40,445 nucleotides of DNA from Deltaproteobacteria bacterium (lineage in GTDB: Bacteria > Desulfobacterota > Binatia > UBA12015): assembly GCA_016874795.1 (NCBI GenBank), contig VGTG01000040.1:1-40445 (forward strand), given 5' to 3'. Under the pieces are notes generated by a model, which was given only the letters and a program-made list of their open reading frames with translations, was not told the origin of the DNA and made no database searches. A program made the position numbers and the translations under genes. This document shows positions 1 to 6,691 of the stretch, one piece after another. The stretch's first letter is position 1. Each line of letters starts with the position of its first letter.

Positions 1-626
1 GCGAAATCGGGGCGCGAGCGGTCGACGGCGGCTTCGTAGCCGAGCTCGCGCACGAGGCGCGCGCACTTGTCGGCGCCGCTCGCGATGCCGACCGAGCGAC
101 CACCGAGAAGACGGGCGACCTGTCCCGCGATGCTGCCGACCGAGCCGGCCGCGGCGCTCACGAGAACCGTCTCGCCCGGCTGGATTTTCCCGTGGTCGAC
201 GAGGCCGAAGTATGCCGAGAGGCCCGAGTCGCCGAGCGCACCGAGATAGAAGCGGAGCGGGTGCTTCCCGTCGCCCGGAACGGGCACGAGGAAGTCGCTC
301 GCGTCGGTCAGCGAGCGCTCCTCCCACGCGAGACGCGCCATCAACAGATCGCCCGGCTCGTACGCCGCATGCCGGCTCTCGACCACGCGGCCGAGGACCA
401 GGCTCATCACTGGTTCACCGATGCGCATCGCCGGCAGCACGTCGTCGCCGCTGCCCGCGTCCATCCAGCGGCGAAATCCCGCGTCGAGCGAGATGAGCTC
501 GTTCTCCAGGAGGAGCTGGCCGGCGCCCGTCGGCGGGTGCTCGCCCGGCTCGATGCGGAAGTCGCTCTCGACCGGCAGCCCACGCGGGCGCGCGGCGAGA
601 ACGACCCGGCGATGAGACCGCTTCAC
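1..626 (-). CDS. NADP-dependent medium-chain oxidoreductase (leukotriene B4 dehydrogenase/YncB-like), 3' part outside window
   Basis: The minus strand encodes about 208 residues and runs off the left edge. The N-terminus (VVLAARPRGLPVESDFRIEP) is typical of the zinc-free MDR reductases that reduce the C=C bond of enones or act as quinone reductases. The cofactor loop GETVLVSAAAGSVGS, about residues 160-175, has the AxxGxxG pattern of NADP-binding members. No ATG fits: the ATG at 631 is closed after two codons, so I use GTG at 626, one base after the TetR stop, which matches where family members begin. It is probably co-transcribed with the TetR gene and may reduce an enone intermediate of the neighbouring pathway (inference). 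The substrate is unknown. Confidence 0.85.
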   Translation of the reverse strand, partial: MKRSHRRVVLAARPRGLPVESDFRIEPGEHPPTGAGQLLLENELISLDAGFRRWMDAGSGDDVLPAMRIGEPVMSLVLGRVVESRHAAYEPGDLLMARLAWEERSLTDASDFLVPVPGDGKHPLRFYLGALGDSGLSAYFGLVDHGKIQPGETVLVSAAAGSVGSIAGQVARLLGGRSVGIASGADKCARLVRELGYEAAVDRSRPDF

Positions 627-627
627 G

Positions 628-1302
628 TCATACGGCGCGCGCGCGAGCGCCGACTCCCTGCAGGAGCTGTGGAGCGAGTGTGAGAATCATGCGCCCAACG
701 TCGTCGAAGTCGAGCCGTTCGCGCAGCCCGAGGAGCTCGGTCGTGTCGATCAACGCGCCCAGCGCGAAGAAGAGCCAGGTGTGGGCGCGCAGGTCGAGGT
801 CCTGCGGCACGAGGCCCTGCCGGCGCGCGTCCTCGTAGAGGCCCTGCACGAAGTCGAACGTCTCGAGGAACTGCGCGCGCAAGCGGTCGCGGACTTCGGG
901 GTCCTCGGCGTCGAGCTGAGCGCGAGCGCGCAGCAAGAGCGGAGCCGGGTCGCGCTGGAGCCGGTCGAAGTACCACTGCCCGAGCCCGAGCAGGGCGTCG
1001 AGCGGCGTCGCGCTGTCACGCACCATCTGGCGCCAGGGGCCCACGATCTCTGCGGCGCAGCGATCGATCGCGGTCAGGTAGAGCTCGCGCTTGCTCGCGA
1101 AGTAGCGGTAGACCGTCGGCTCGCTCACCCCCGAGCGGGCGGCGATCTCCGCCGTTCCCGTCTCGCGATAGCCCTTGCGGGCGAAGAGCTCGAGGGCGGC
1201 GTGCAGGATCTCCTCGCGGCGCTCGAGCGCCGGTCGCCGCTTGGCGCGAGGGCGGGGCCGAGGTGCGGAGCGGGGCCGGGGTGCGGAGCGGGGCCGGGGC
1301 AT
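628..1302 (-). CDS. TetR/AcrR family transcriptional regulator (TetR-1)
   Basis: 224-residue one-component repressor. The N-terminal helix-turn-helix lies at about residues 34-78 (HAALELFARKGYRETGTAEI, then GVSEPTVYRYFASKRELY); the rest is the variable ligand-binding domain. The first 24 residues are an unusual Arg/Pro-rich tail (PRPRSAPRPRSAPRPRPR) encoded by an 18-bp tandem repeat. I chose ATG at 1302; the reading frame is open further upstream but runs across the operator and into the neighbouring gene. It is divergent from the carotenoid oxygenase at 1403, with a perfect palindrome between them, so it most likely represses that operon and itself until it binds a pathway ligand (inference). 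Confidence 0.9.
   Translation of the reverse strand: MPRPRSAPRPRSAPRPRPRAKRRPALERREEILHAALELFARKGYRETGTAEIAARSGVSEPTVYRYFASKRELYLTAIDRCAAEIVGPWRQMVRDSATPLDALLGLGQWYFDRLQRDPAPLLLRARAQLDAEDPEVRDRLRAQFLETFDFVQGLYEDARRQGLVPQDLDLRAHTWLFFALGALIDTTELLGLRERLDFDDVGRMILTLAPQLLQGVGARARAV
1262..1297. repeat. Two 18-bp tandem repeats inside TetR-1
   Basis: Two exact copies of GGTGCGGAGCGGGGCCGG, preceded by a partial copy at about 1252-1261. They encode the SAPRPR repeats of the TetR-1 N-terminal tail. The unit is a multiple of three, so copy-number change would keep the frame. Confidence 0.85.
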
Positions 1303-1311
1303 CGATTTCTG

Positions 1312-1339
1312 CTCATAGCACTTGATCGGCAACGGACAA
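1312..1339 (-). promoter_or_regulatory. Candidate promoter of TetR-1
   Basis: On the minus strand TTGTCC (1339-1334) and TATGAG (1317-1312) are 16 bases apart, each matching 4 of 6 sigma-70 consensus bases, just upstream of the TetR ATG at 1302. The match is weak and the call rests mainly on position. Confidence 0.3.
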
Positions 1340-1350
1340 AGGAATAGTGA
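1322..1350 (+). promoter_or_regulatory. Candidate promoter of the rightward catabolic operon
   Basis: TTGATC (1322-1327) and TAGTGA (1345-1350) are 17 bases apart. The -35 is fair and the -10 poor, but the -10 position falls in the left arm of the palindrome at 1345-1360, as expected for a repressed promoter. The first gene starts at 1403 after a purine-rich GGAGAGCAAA ribosome-binding site. Confidence 0.3.
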
Positions 1351-1360
1351 GGCCTCACTA
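1345..1360. promoter_or_regulatory. Perfect 16-bp palindrome, likely TetR-1 operator
   Basis: TAGTGAGGCCTCACTA is a perfect inverted repeat with no spacer, lying in the 100-base gap between divergent TetR-1 (ATG 1302) and the carotenoid oxygenase (ATG 1403). Its length, symmetry and position are typical of TetR operators in catabolic and fatty-acid regulons. That TetR-1 binds it is inference. Confidence 0.75.
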
Positions 1361-1402
1361 ACCATCGATCCGCGGCCGGCTCCGGCGCGGAGGGAGAGCA
1401 AA

Positions 1403-2809
1403 ATGGGCAAGGTCGTGAATCGGGAGGGGAACGAGTACCTGAGGGGCAACTTCAGCCCGATCGACGACGAGATCGAAGTCCGCGAGCTCGCCGTCACCGG
1501 AGCGATCCCCTCTGCGCTGACGGGTCTCTACCTGCGCAACGGACCGAACCCGATGTTCGAGCCGCTCGGGAGCTACCACTGGTTCGACGGCGACGGGATG
1601 CTGCACGGGATCCGCCTCGAAGGCGGCAAGGCCAGCTACCGGAATCGCTGGATCCAGAGCCGCGGCCTCGCAGCGGAGAAGCGTGCCGGACGCGCCGTCT
1701 ACGGCGGAATGAAGACCATGAGCCTGACCGACCCGGCGCTCGTCGGCGAGTCGGGGCCGCTCAAGAACACGGCGAACACGAACGTCATCCGCCACGCCGG
1801 GCGGATTCTCTGCCTGATGGAAGGTGCCGTACCCACGGAGGTGAAGCCGGACCTCGGCACGGTCGGCGAGCACGACTTCGCCGGCCGGCTGCAGACGCCC
1901 TTCACCGCTCATCCGAAGCTCGACCCGGAGACCGGCGAGATGCTCGCCTTCGGCTACATCCCGACCCTGAAGTACCTCCGCGTGAGCCCGACGGGCGAGC
2001 TCTTGCAGAGCGAGGACATCGGCGTCGGAAAGCCGACGATGATGCACGACTTCACCTGCACGACCGGCCACGCGATCTTCATGGACGCCCCCGCGCTCCT
2101 CGATTTCGAGTCGTTCTTTGCCGGCGGCCCGATGGTCAAATGGGATCCGAGCTACGGCACCCGGATCGGCGTCATGCCGCGCACGGGCCGGGGCAGCGAC
2201 ATCCGCTGGTTCGAGATCGACGTCGGCTACGTCGTCCACTTCATGAACGCGTGGGAGGAAGGCCGCAAGATCATGGTCGACGGCTTCCGCTTCAGGGAGA
2301 TGGACTTCGGCACGAGTGACGGCAAGATCCCCGACCCGGACGGCTTCCTGACGCGCTTCACGATCGACCTCGACGCCGGCTCCGTCAAGCTAGAACGGAT
2401 CGGCGAGCTTCCCGGCGAGTTCCCCCGCGTCCGTCCCGAAGTCGAGGGCAGGAAGCACCGCTACAGCGTCGCGGCGACCTTCGTGAAGGGCCCGCCGAGC
2501 GGGCCGCGATTCGACTCGGTCACCCTGTACGACTCCACTTCGGGCAAGCAGAGCACGCACGCGTTCCGCGACGGCGAGATCACCGGCGAGCCGGTCTTCG
2601 CGCCGGATCCGTCCGGGACCGCCGAGAACGACGGCTGGATCCTCACCATGGTCAGCGACGCCGAGGGCGCGCATACCGACCTCGTCATCCTCGACGGGCA
2701 CGACCTTTCCGAGACGGCTCGTGTGCACATGCCGCGGCGAGTGCCATTCGGGTTCCACGGCAACTGGCTGCCGGACGGCTCGGAAGCGTTGACCACGCCG
2801 CGTCGCTGA
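1403..2809 (+). CDS. Carotenoid oxygenase (CCD/RPE65) family dioxygenase, copy 1
   Basis: 468-residue non-heme iron oxygenase of the CCD family, a seven-bladed propeller that splits alkene C=C bonds of carotenoids, apocarotenoids or stilbenes to aldehydes. The four iron-binding histidines are visible: H170 (FTAHPK), H215 (MMHDF), H279 (VVHFMNAW) and H452 (GFHGNW). The family signature LRNGPNPMFEPLGSYHWFDG follows near residue 45. I start at ATG 1403 because GGAGAGCAAA lies just before it; upstream in-frame codons overlap the operator. It is the first gene of the long plus-strand run and divergent from TetR-1. A second member opens the opposing operon at 39587. The family is certain; the substrate is not determinable here. 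Confidence 0.93.
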   Translation: MGKVVNREGNEYLRGNFSPIDDEIEVRELAVTGAIPSALTGLYLRNGPNPMFEPLGSYHWFDGDGMLHGIRLEGGKASYRNRWIQSRGLAAEKRAGRAVYGGMKTMSLTDPALVGESGPLKNTANTNVIRHAGRILCLMEGAVPTEVKPDLGTVGEHDFAGRLQTPFTAHPKLDPETGEMLAFGYIPTLKYLRVSPTGELLQSEDIGVGKPTMMHDFTCTTGHAIFMDAPALLDFESFFAGGPMVKWDPSYGTRIGVMPRTGRGSDIRWFEIDVGYVVHFMNAWEEGRKIMVDGFRFREMDFGTSDGKIPDPDGFLTRFTIDLDAGSVKLERIGELPGEFPRVRPEVEGRKHRYSVAATFVKGPPSGPRFDSVTLYDSTSGKQSTHAFRDGEITGEPVFAPDPSGTAENDGWILTMVSDAEGAHTDLVILDGHDLSETARVHMPRRVPFGFHGNWLPDGSEALTTPRR

Positions 2810-2850
2810 AGCGATCGCGCGATGACGCGGCCTTCCGTCCGAAAGTCGCG

Positions 2851-2880
2851 TTGCTCGTGATCTCGAAGCGCGGATACGAT
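2851..2880 (+). promoter_or_regulatory. Possible internal promoter before the TonB receptor
   Basis: The 139-base gap after the carotenoid oxygenase is the largest in the operon. It holds TTGCTC (2851-2856) and TACGAT (2875-2880), 18 bases apart. The match is weak; the receptor could have separate expression, or the gap may only be a leader. Confidence 0.2.
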
Positions 2881-2948
2881 CGTACTACTTCGCAGCCGTG
2901 TCGCCGGCCGCCGGCACACCGATCGGTCTCGCTCGAGGAAGCTTGCAC

Positions 2949-5453
2949 ATGAGAAATCGCCCCGCCGCTCTTCACAAACTCTTGCTCCTCTGCTTCGCCC
3001 TCGCGGTACCCGTGCGCCTCGCCCAGGCCCAGCCCGAGGCAGAAGACCCGAAGGCGCTCGATCCGGAGGCGCTGAAGCCCGAGGCGTTGGATCCAAAGTC
3101 CCTGACCGAGGAGCCGCGTGGCTGGGATCAGCCGCCGCCCGGCGACGTGATCGTGCCCCCGAGCCAGCGTCCTCGGGACGGCGGCGTCGAAGCGATCACC
3201 GTGACGGCGCAGAAGCGTGTCGAGAACATCCAGGACGTGCCGATCTCGATCACCGCGCTGACGGCCGAGTTCATCGAGGACTCGGGTCTCACCAACGTCC
3301 TGAACATGGCGCAGTACCTGCCGAACGTGCAGATCAACGCCGTCACCGACTCGCGCTCGACCGCGATCCGGATCCGCGGCATCGGCAGCGACGGCAACAA
3401 CGCCGGCATCGATCCGAGCGTCGGCGTCTTCATCGACGGGATCTTCCAGGGCCGGACGGGAGCTGCCTCGATCGTCGACCTCTCCGACATCGAGCGCATC
3501 GAAGTCCTGCGCGGCCCGCAGGGCACGCTCTACGGCAAGAACACGGCGGCGGGAGCGATCAACGTCGTGAGCAAGCGGCCGGTCCTGAACGAGTGGGAAG
3601 GGCTGATCGAAGGCATCGCCGCCAACTACTCGAACGAGGAGGTGCGCGGCTCGATCAACGTTCCCCTGATCGACGACCGCGTCGCGGCACGCGTTTCCGG
3701 CTACTGGGTGAACCGCGATCCCTTCGACGAGCTCTGGAGCACCGGCGCCGGCGTCAACGACGCCAATCGAAGCGGCGCCCGCCTCCGCACCCTCTTCGAC
3801 ATCAGCGACGATCTCGAGCTCCTCGTCTGGGCAGACTACGGGAACGAGAACAGCACCTGCTGCGTCGCCGACATCATCGCGTACGACGGCGTTCCCAACC
3901 TCGACGTCGCTTTCAAGCCCGGAGGTTTTGCCGTTCCGCCTGGCGCGACGGTCGGATTCCTCGACACTCTGGGCCCGGTGCCGCCGGTCGACCCGTTCGA
4001 CCGCATGGTCGACGCGAACGCGCCGAGCTCCAACGACGTCACGGTCTGGGGAGTCGCGGGCGAGCTGAACTACGACATCGGCGACTACGTCGTCACCTGG
4101 CTCAACGCGTACCGCACCTTCGATTCGTTCAGCGTTCTCGACGGCGACTTCTCCAGCTTCGACGCGGTCTTCCAGCAGACGGACGAGCAATTCCAGCAGG
4201 CGTCATCCGAGCTTCGCCTGACCTCGCCCTACGGTGAGGACCTCGAGTACGTCGTCGGCCTCTACTTCTACTGGCAGAAGGACGACACCGTCGGGATGAC
4301 GGGAATCGGGCCCGACTGGCTCGACGTGTCTTCGCTCGGGCCGATCCTCGAAGCGGAGCTCGGCGAGGACGCGCCACGCGTCGTGCAGAACACCGACACC
4401 AACACGCACCAGACCTTTGCCTACGCGGCCTTCGGGCAGGGGACGTACCACTTCTCGGAGGAGTGGTCTCTGACGATCGGGTTGCGCGGCACCTACGAGC
4501 AGAAGGACCGCGTCGGCAGCCAGATCGCCGGCTTCACCGCGGTCGACGCAGGGCCCTTCGGTCCGGATCGGTTCGCGGACGAGTCGTTCTCGGTCTTCAA
4601 CCTCTCGCCGATGGGCTCGCTGCAGTACTTCCCGACCGACGACTCGATGATCTTCGCCCGGGTGGCGCGAGGCTTCAAATCGGGCGGGTTCAACCAGCTG
4701 CGGACGGTCGAGGGCCTGAACACGCAGTTCGACGACGAGGTGGCGACCGACTTCGAGATCGGCTTCCGGAGCACCTGGTGGGACGGCATGGTGACCGTCA
4801 ACGCGACCGGCTTCTACACCCTCTACGACGACTTCCAGGCGCAGGCGTTCGACGGCAACTCGTTCGCCGTGACCAACGCCGGCAGCTTGACGAGCTACGG
4901 GGTCGAGACCGACGCGCTCTTCGTACCGCACCCGATGATCGTCTTCGGCCTCGGGACCGGCTACAACGTCGCGAAGTACGACGACTTCCCGAACGCGCCG
5001 TGCACCGCCCAGCAGGCGTACCTCGAGCGCCTCGCGGCCGGAAACCTGATCGCGCCGACCGGGTGCAAGCAGGACCTCTCCGGGCAGCCGCTCGACAACG
5101 CCCCGCAGTGGTCGATCTCGAGCTTCGCGCAGCTCACCTACCCGATCGGCGAGCTGCCGCTCGTCGACTGGCCGACGCTCGGATTCCTGCGGGCCGAGTA
5201 CAACTATCGCGATGTCCTCTTCCTGCAGCAGGACCTCGACGAGCAGCAGATCGAGCCGCCGCTGAACCTCGTCAACCTGCGCGCGGGGCTGCGCACCGAG
5301 GACGAGCACTGGGAGCTCACCCTCTGGGTGATGAACCTCACCGACGCCGACTACCAGGTCGTGTCGTTCGACGTTCCGATCGTCAGCGGATACGCGAGCA
5401 TCAACGGACCGCCGCGAACCTTCGGCGCGACGTTGCGCTACAACTTCTTCTGA
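2949..5453 (+). CDS. TonB-dependent outer-membrane receptor
   Basis: 834-residue outer-membrane transporter that uses TonB energy to import large or poorly soluble substrates. Residues 1-27 form a Sec signal peptide (basic start, LLLLCFALAV core, AQAQ cleavage region). A linker with four five-residue repeats (DPKAL-type, residues 33-52) precedes the TonB box AITVTAQKR. The plug domain follows (NIQDVPISITAL; IERIEVLRGPQGTLYGKNTA; GAINVVSKRP), then a barrel ending in the expected C-terminal aromatic (LRYNFF). The plug is of the type common in sphingomonad-like catabolic receptors rather than classic siderophore receptors. ATG 2949 was chosen because it begins the signal peptide. Between an oxygenase and a P450, it probably imports the pathway's hydrophobic substrate (inference). 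Confidence 0.92.
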   Translation: MRNRPAALHKLLLLCFALAVPVRLAQAQPEAEDPKALDPEALKPEALDPKSLTEEPRGWDQPPPGDVIVPPSQRPRDGGVEAITVTAQKRVENIQDVPISITALTAEFIEDSGLTNVLNMAQYLPNVQINAVTDSRSTAIRIRGIGSDGNNAGIDPSVGVFIDGIFQGRTGAASIVDLSDIERIEVLRGPQGTLYGKNTAAGAINVVSKRPVLNEWEGLIEGIAANYSNEEVRGSINVPLIDDRVAARVSGYWVNRDPFDELWSTGAGVNDANRSGARLRTLFDISDDLELLVWADYGNENSTCCVADIIAYDGVPNLDVAFKPGGFAVPPGATVGFLDTLGPVPPVDPFDRMVDANAPSSNDVTVWGVAGELNYDIGDYVVTWLNAYRTFDSFSVLDGDFSSFDAVFQQTDEQFQQASSELRLTSPYGEDLEYVVGLYFYWQKDDTVGMTGIGPDWLDVSSLGPILEAELGEDAPRVVQNTDTNTHQTFAYAAFGQGTYHFSEEWSLTIGLRGTYEQKDRVGSQIAGFTAVDAGPFGPDRFADESFSVFNLSPMGSLQYFPTDDSMIFARVARGFKSGGFNQLRTVEGLNTQFDDEVATDFEIGFRSTWWDGMVTVNATGFYTLYDDFQAQAFDGNSFAVTNAGSLTSYGVETDALFVPHPMIVFGLGTGYNVAKYDDFPNAPCTAQQAYLERLAAGNLIAPTGCKQDLSGQPLDNAPQWSISSFAQLTYPIGELPLVDWPTLGFLRAEYNYRDVLFLQQDLDEQQIEPPLNLVNLRAGLRTEDEHWELTLWVMNLTDADYQVVSFDVPIVSGYASINGPPRTFGATLRYNFF
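3045..3104. repeat. Four 15-bp imperfect tandem repeats in the TonB receptor linker
   Basis: Four consecutive 15-base units encode DPKAL, DPEAL, KPEAL and DPKSL, between the signal peptide and the TonB box. The copies have diverged at third positions, so this is an old repeat rather than a fresh slippage product. Confidence 0.8.
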
Positions 5454-5458
5454 TTCTG

Positions 5459-6691
5459 ATGCGAGAGCTGCCGCCGTTCGAGTACGCTCCGCTCTCTCCC
5501 GAGCACCTGCGCGATCCCTATCCGCTCTTCCAGAGGGCGCATCGCGAGGCGCCGGTCTTCTTCAGTCCCGCGTTCCAGCTCTGGATCGTCACGCGCTACG
5601 ACGACATCTGGACCGTGCTGAAGGACCCCGAGCGCTTCAGCTCCGCCGCTTCGACGACCGTCGGCACCGAGGTGCCCCAGGAGGTGCGGGCGGTGCTTTC
5701 GGAAGGCTACGGCGAGGTCGACACGCTCGTCACCAACGATCCGCCCGCGCACACCCGGTTTCGCTCGCTGGTGAACAAGGCGTTCACTCCCCGCCGCGTC
5801 GCCGAGCGCGAAGAGCACATCCGTGAGATCGCCGGCCGCCTGGTCGACGGCTTCGCCGGCGACGGGCAGGCGGATCTCGTCGCGCGCTTCGCGGTGCCCC
5901 TGCCGCTCACCGTGATCGCCGAGATCCTCGGCGTGCCGACCTCCGATCTCGCGACGTTCAAGCGCTGGAGCGACGACATCACGGCACGCTTGATGCCGCT
6001 TCCGCTCGAGCGGCAGGTCGAATGCGCGAGGAGCCTCGTCGAGTTCCAGCACTACGTCAGCGGCATGCTCGACGAGCGCGAGAGGGATCCGCGCGACGAC
6101 ATGCTGACCGATCTCCTGAACGCGCGGATCGCGGGAGTCGAGCCGCTCACGCGGGCGGAGATGCTGAGCATGCTGCAGCAGATCCTCGTCGCGGGAAACG
6201 AGACCACGACGAGCTTGATCGGCAACATGGTCGCTCTCTATGCGTACCGGCCCGACGAATGGCGCGCGATCGGCGCGGATCCGAGCCTCGCGCCGGCCGT
6301 CGTGGAAGAGGTGCTGCGCCTCGAATCGCCGGTGCAGGGCCTCTTCCGGACGACGACCGAAGAAGTCGAGCTCGGCGGCGCGACGCTGCCGAAAGGGGCG
6401 CACCTCCAGCTCCTCTACGGAGCGGCGAACCGCGACGAAGCCCACTTCCCGGAGTCCGACGAGCTGCGACCAGGCCGGCCGAACGGTGCGGCTCACCTCG
6501 CCTTCGGGGGCGGCGTGCACTTCTGCCTCGGCGCGGCGCTCGCACGCCTCGAAGGGAGGATCGCCCTCGAAACGCTGACGCGCCGCCTTCCCGAGATCCG
6601 TCTCGATCCGATTCGGCCGAGCGTGCGGCGCCCGCACTTCTTCTTGCGGGGCTTCGAGCAGCTCTGGATCACTTGGAAAGTCGTTCCTTGA
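5459..6691 (+). CDS. Cytochrome P450
   Basis: 410-residue soluble bacterial P450. Visible motifs are the I-helix AGNETTT (245-251) for oxygen activation, the ExxR pair E284-R287, and the heme loop FGGGVHFCLGAALAR with the thiolate ligand C356. There is no membrane anchor. Length and motifs fit the CYP families that hydroxylate terpenoids, steroids or fatty acids in catabolic operons. ATG 5459 lies 5 bases after the receptor stop; the frame is open much further back, but only inside the receptor gene. No ferredoxin or ferredoxin reductase gene is in the window, so electrons must come from elsewhere. It overlaps the next gene by TTGA. Confidence 0.94.
   Translation: MRELPPFEYAPLSPEHLRDPYPLFQRAHREAPVFFSPAFQLWIVTRYDDIWTVLKDPERFSSAASTTVGTEVPQEVRAVLSEGYGEVDTLVTNDPPAHTRFRSLVNKAFTPRRVAEREEHIREIAGRLVDGFAGDGQADLVARFAVPLPLTVIAEILGVPTSDLATFKRWSDDITARLMPLPLERQVECARSLVEFQHYVSGMLDERERDPRDDMLTDLLNARIAGVEPLTRAEMLSMLQQILVAGNETTTSLIGNMVALYAYRPDEWRAIGADPSLAPAVVEEVLRLESPVQGLFRTTTEEVELGGATLPKGAHLQLLYGAANRDEAHFPESDELRPGRPNGAAHLAFGGGVHFCLGAALARLEGRIALETLTRRLPEIRLDPIRPSVRRPHFFLRGFEQLWITWKVVP

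Noticed and set aside
192-683. Plus-strand open frame at the left edge
   Set aside because: It is the shadow of the minus-strand oxidoreductase, which has a recognisable N-terminus and NADP loop.
2685-4190. Minus-strand 501-codon open frame over the TonB receptor
   Set aside because: Composition is biased (Val/Asp/Arg) and no domain is visible; the receptor frame with signal peptide, TonB box and plug explains the region.
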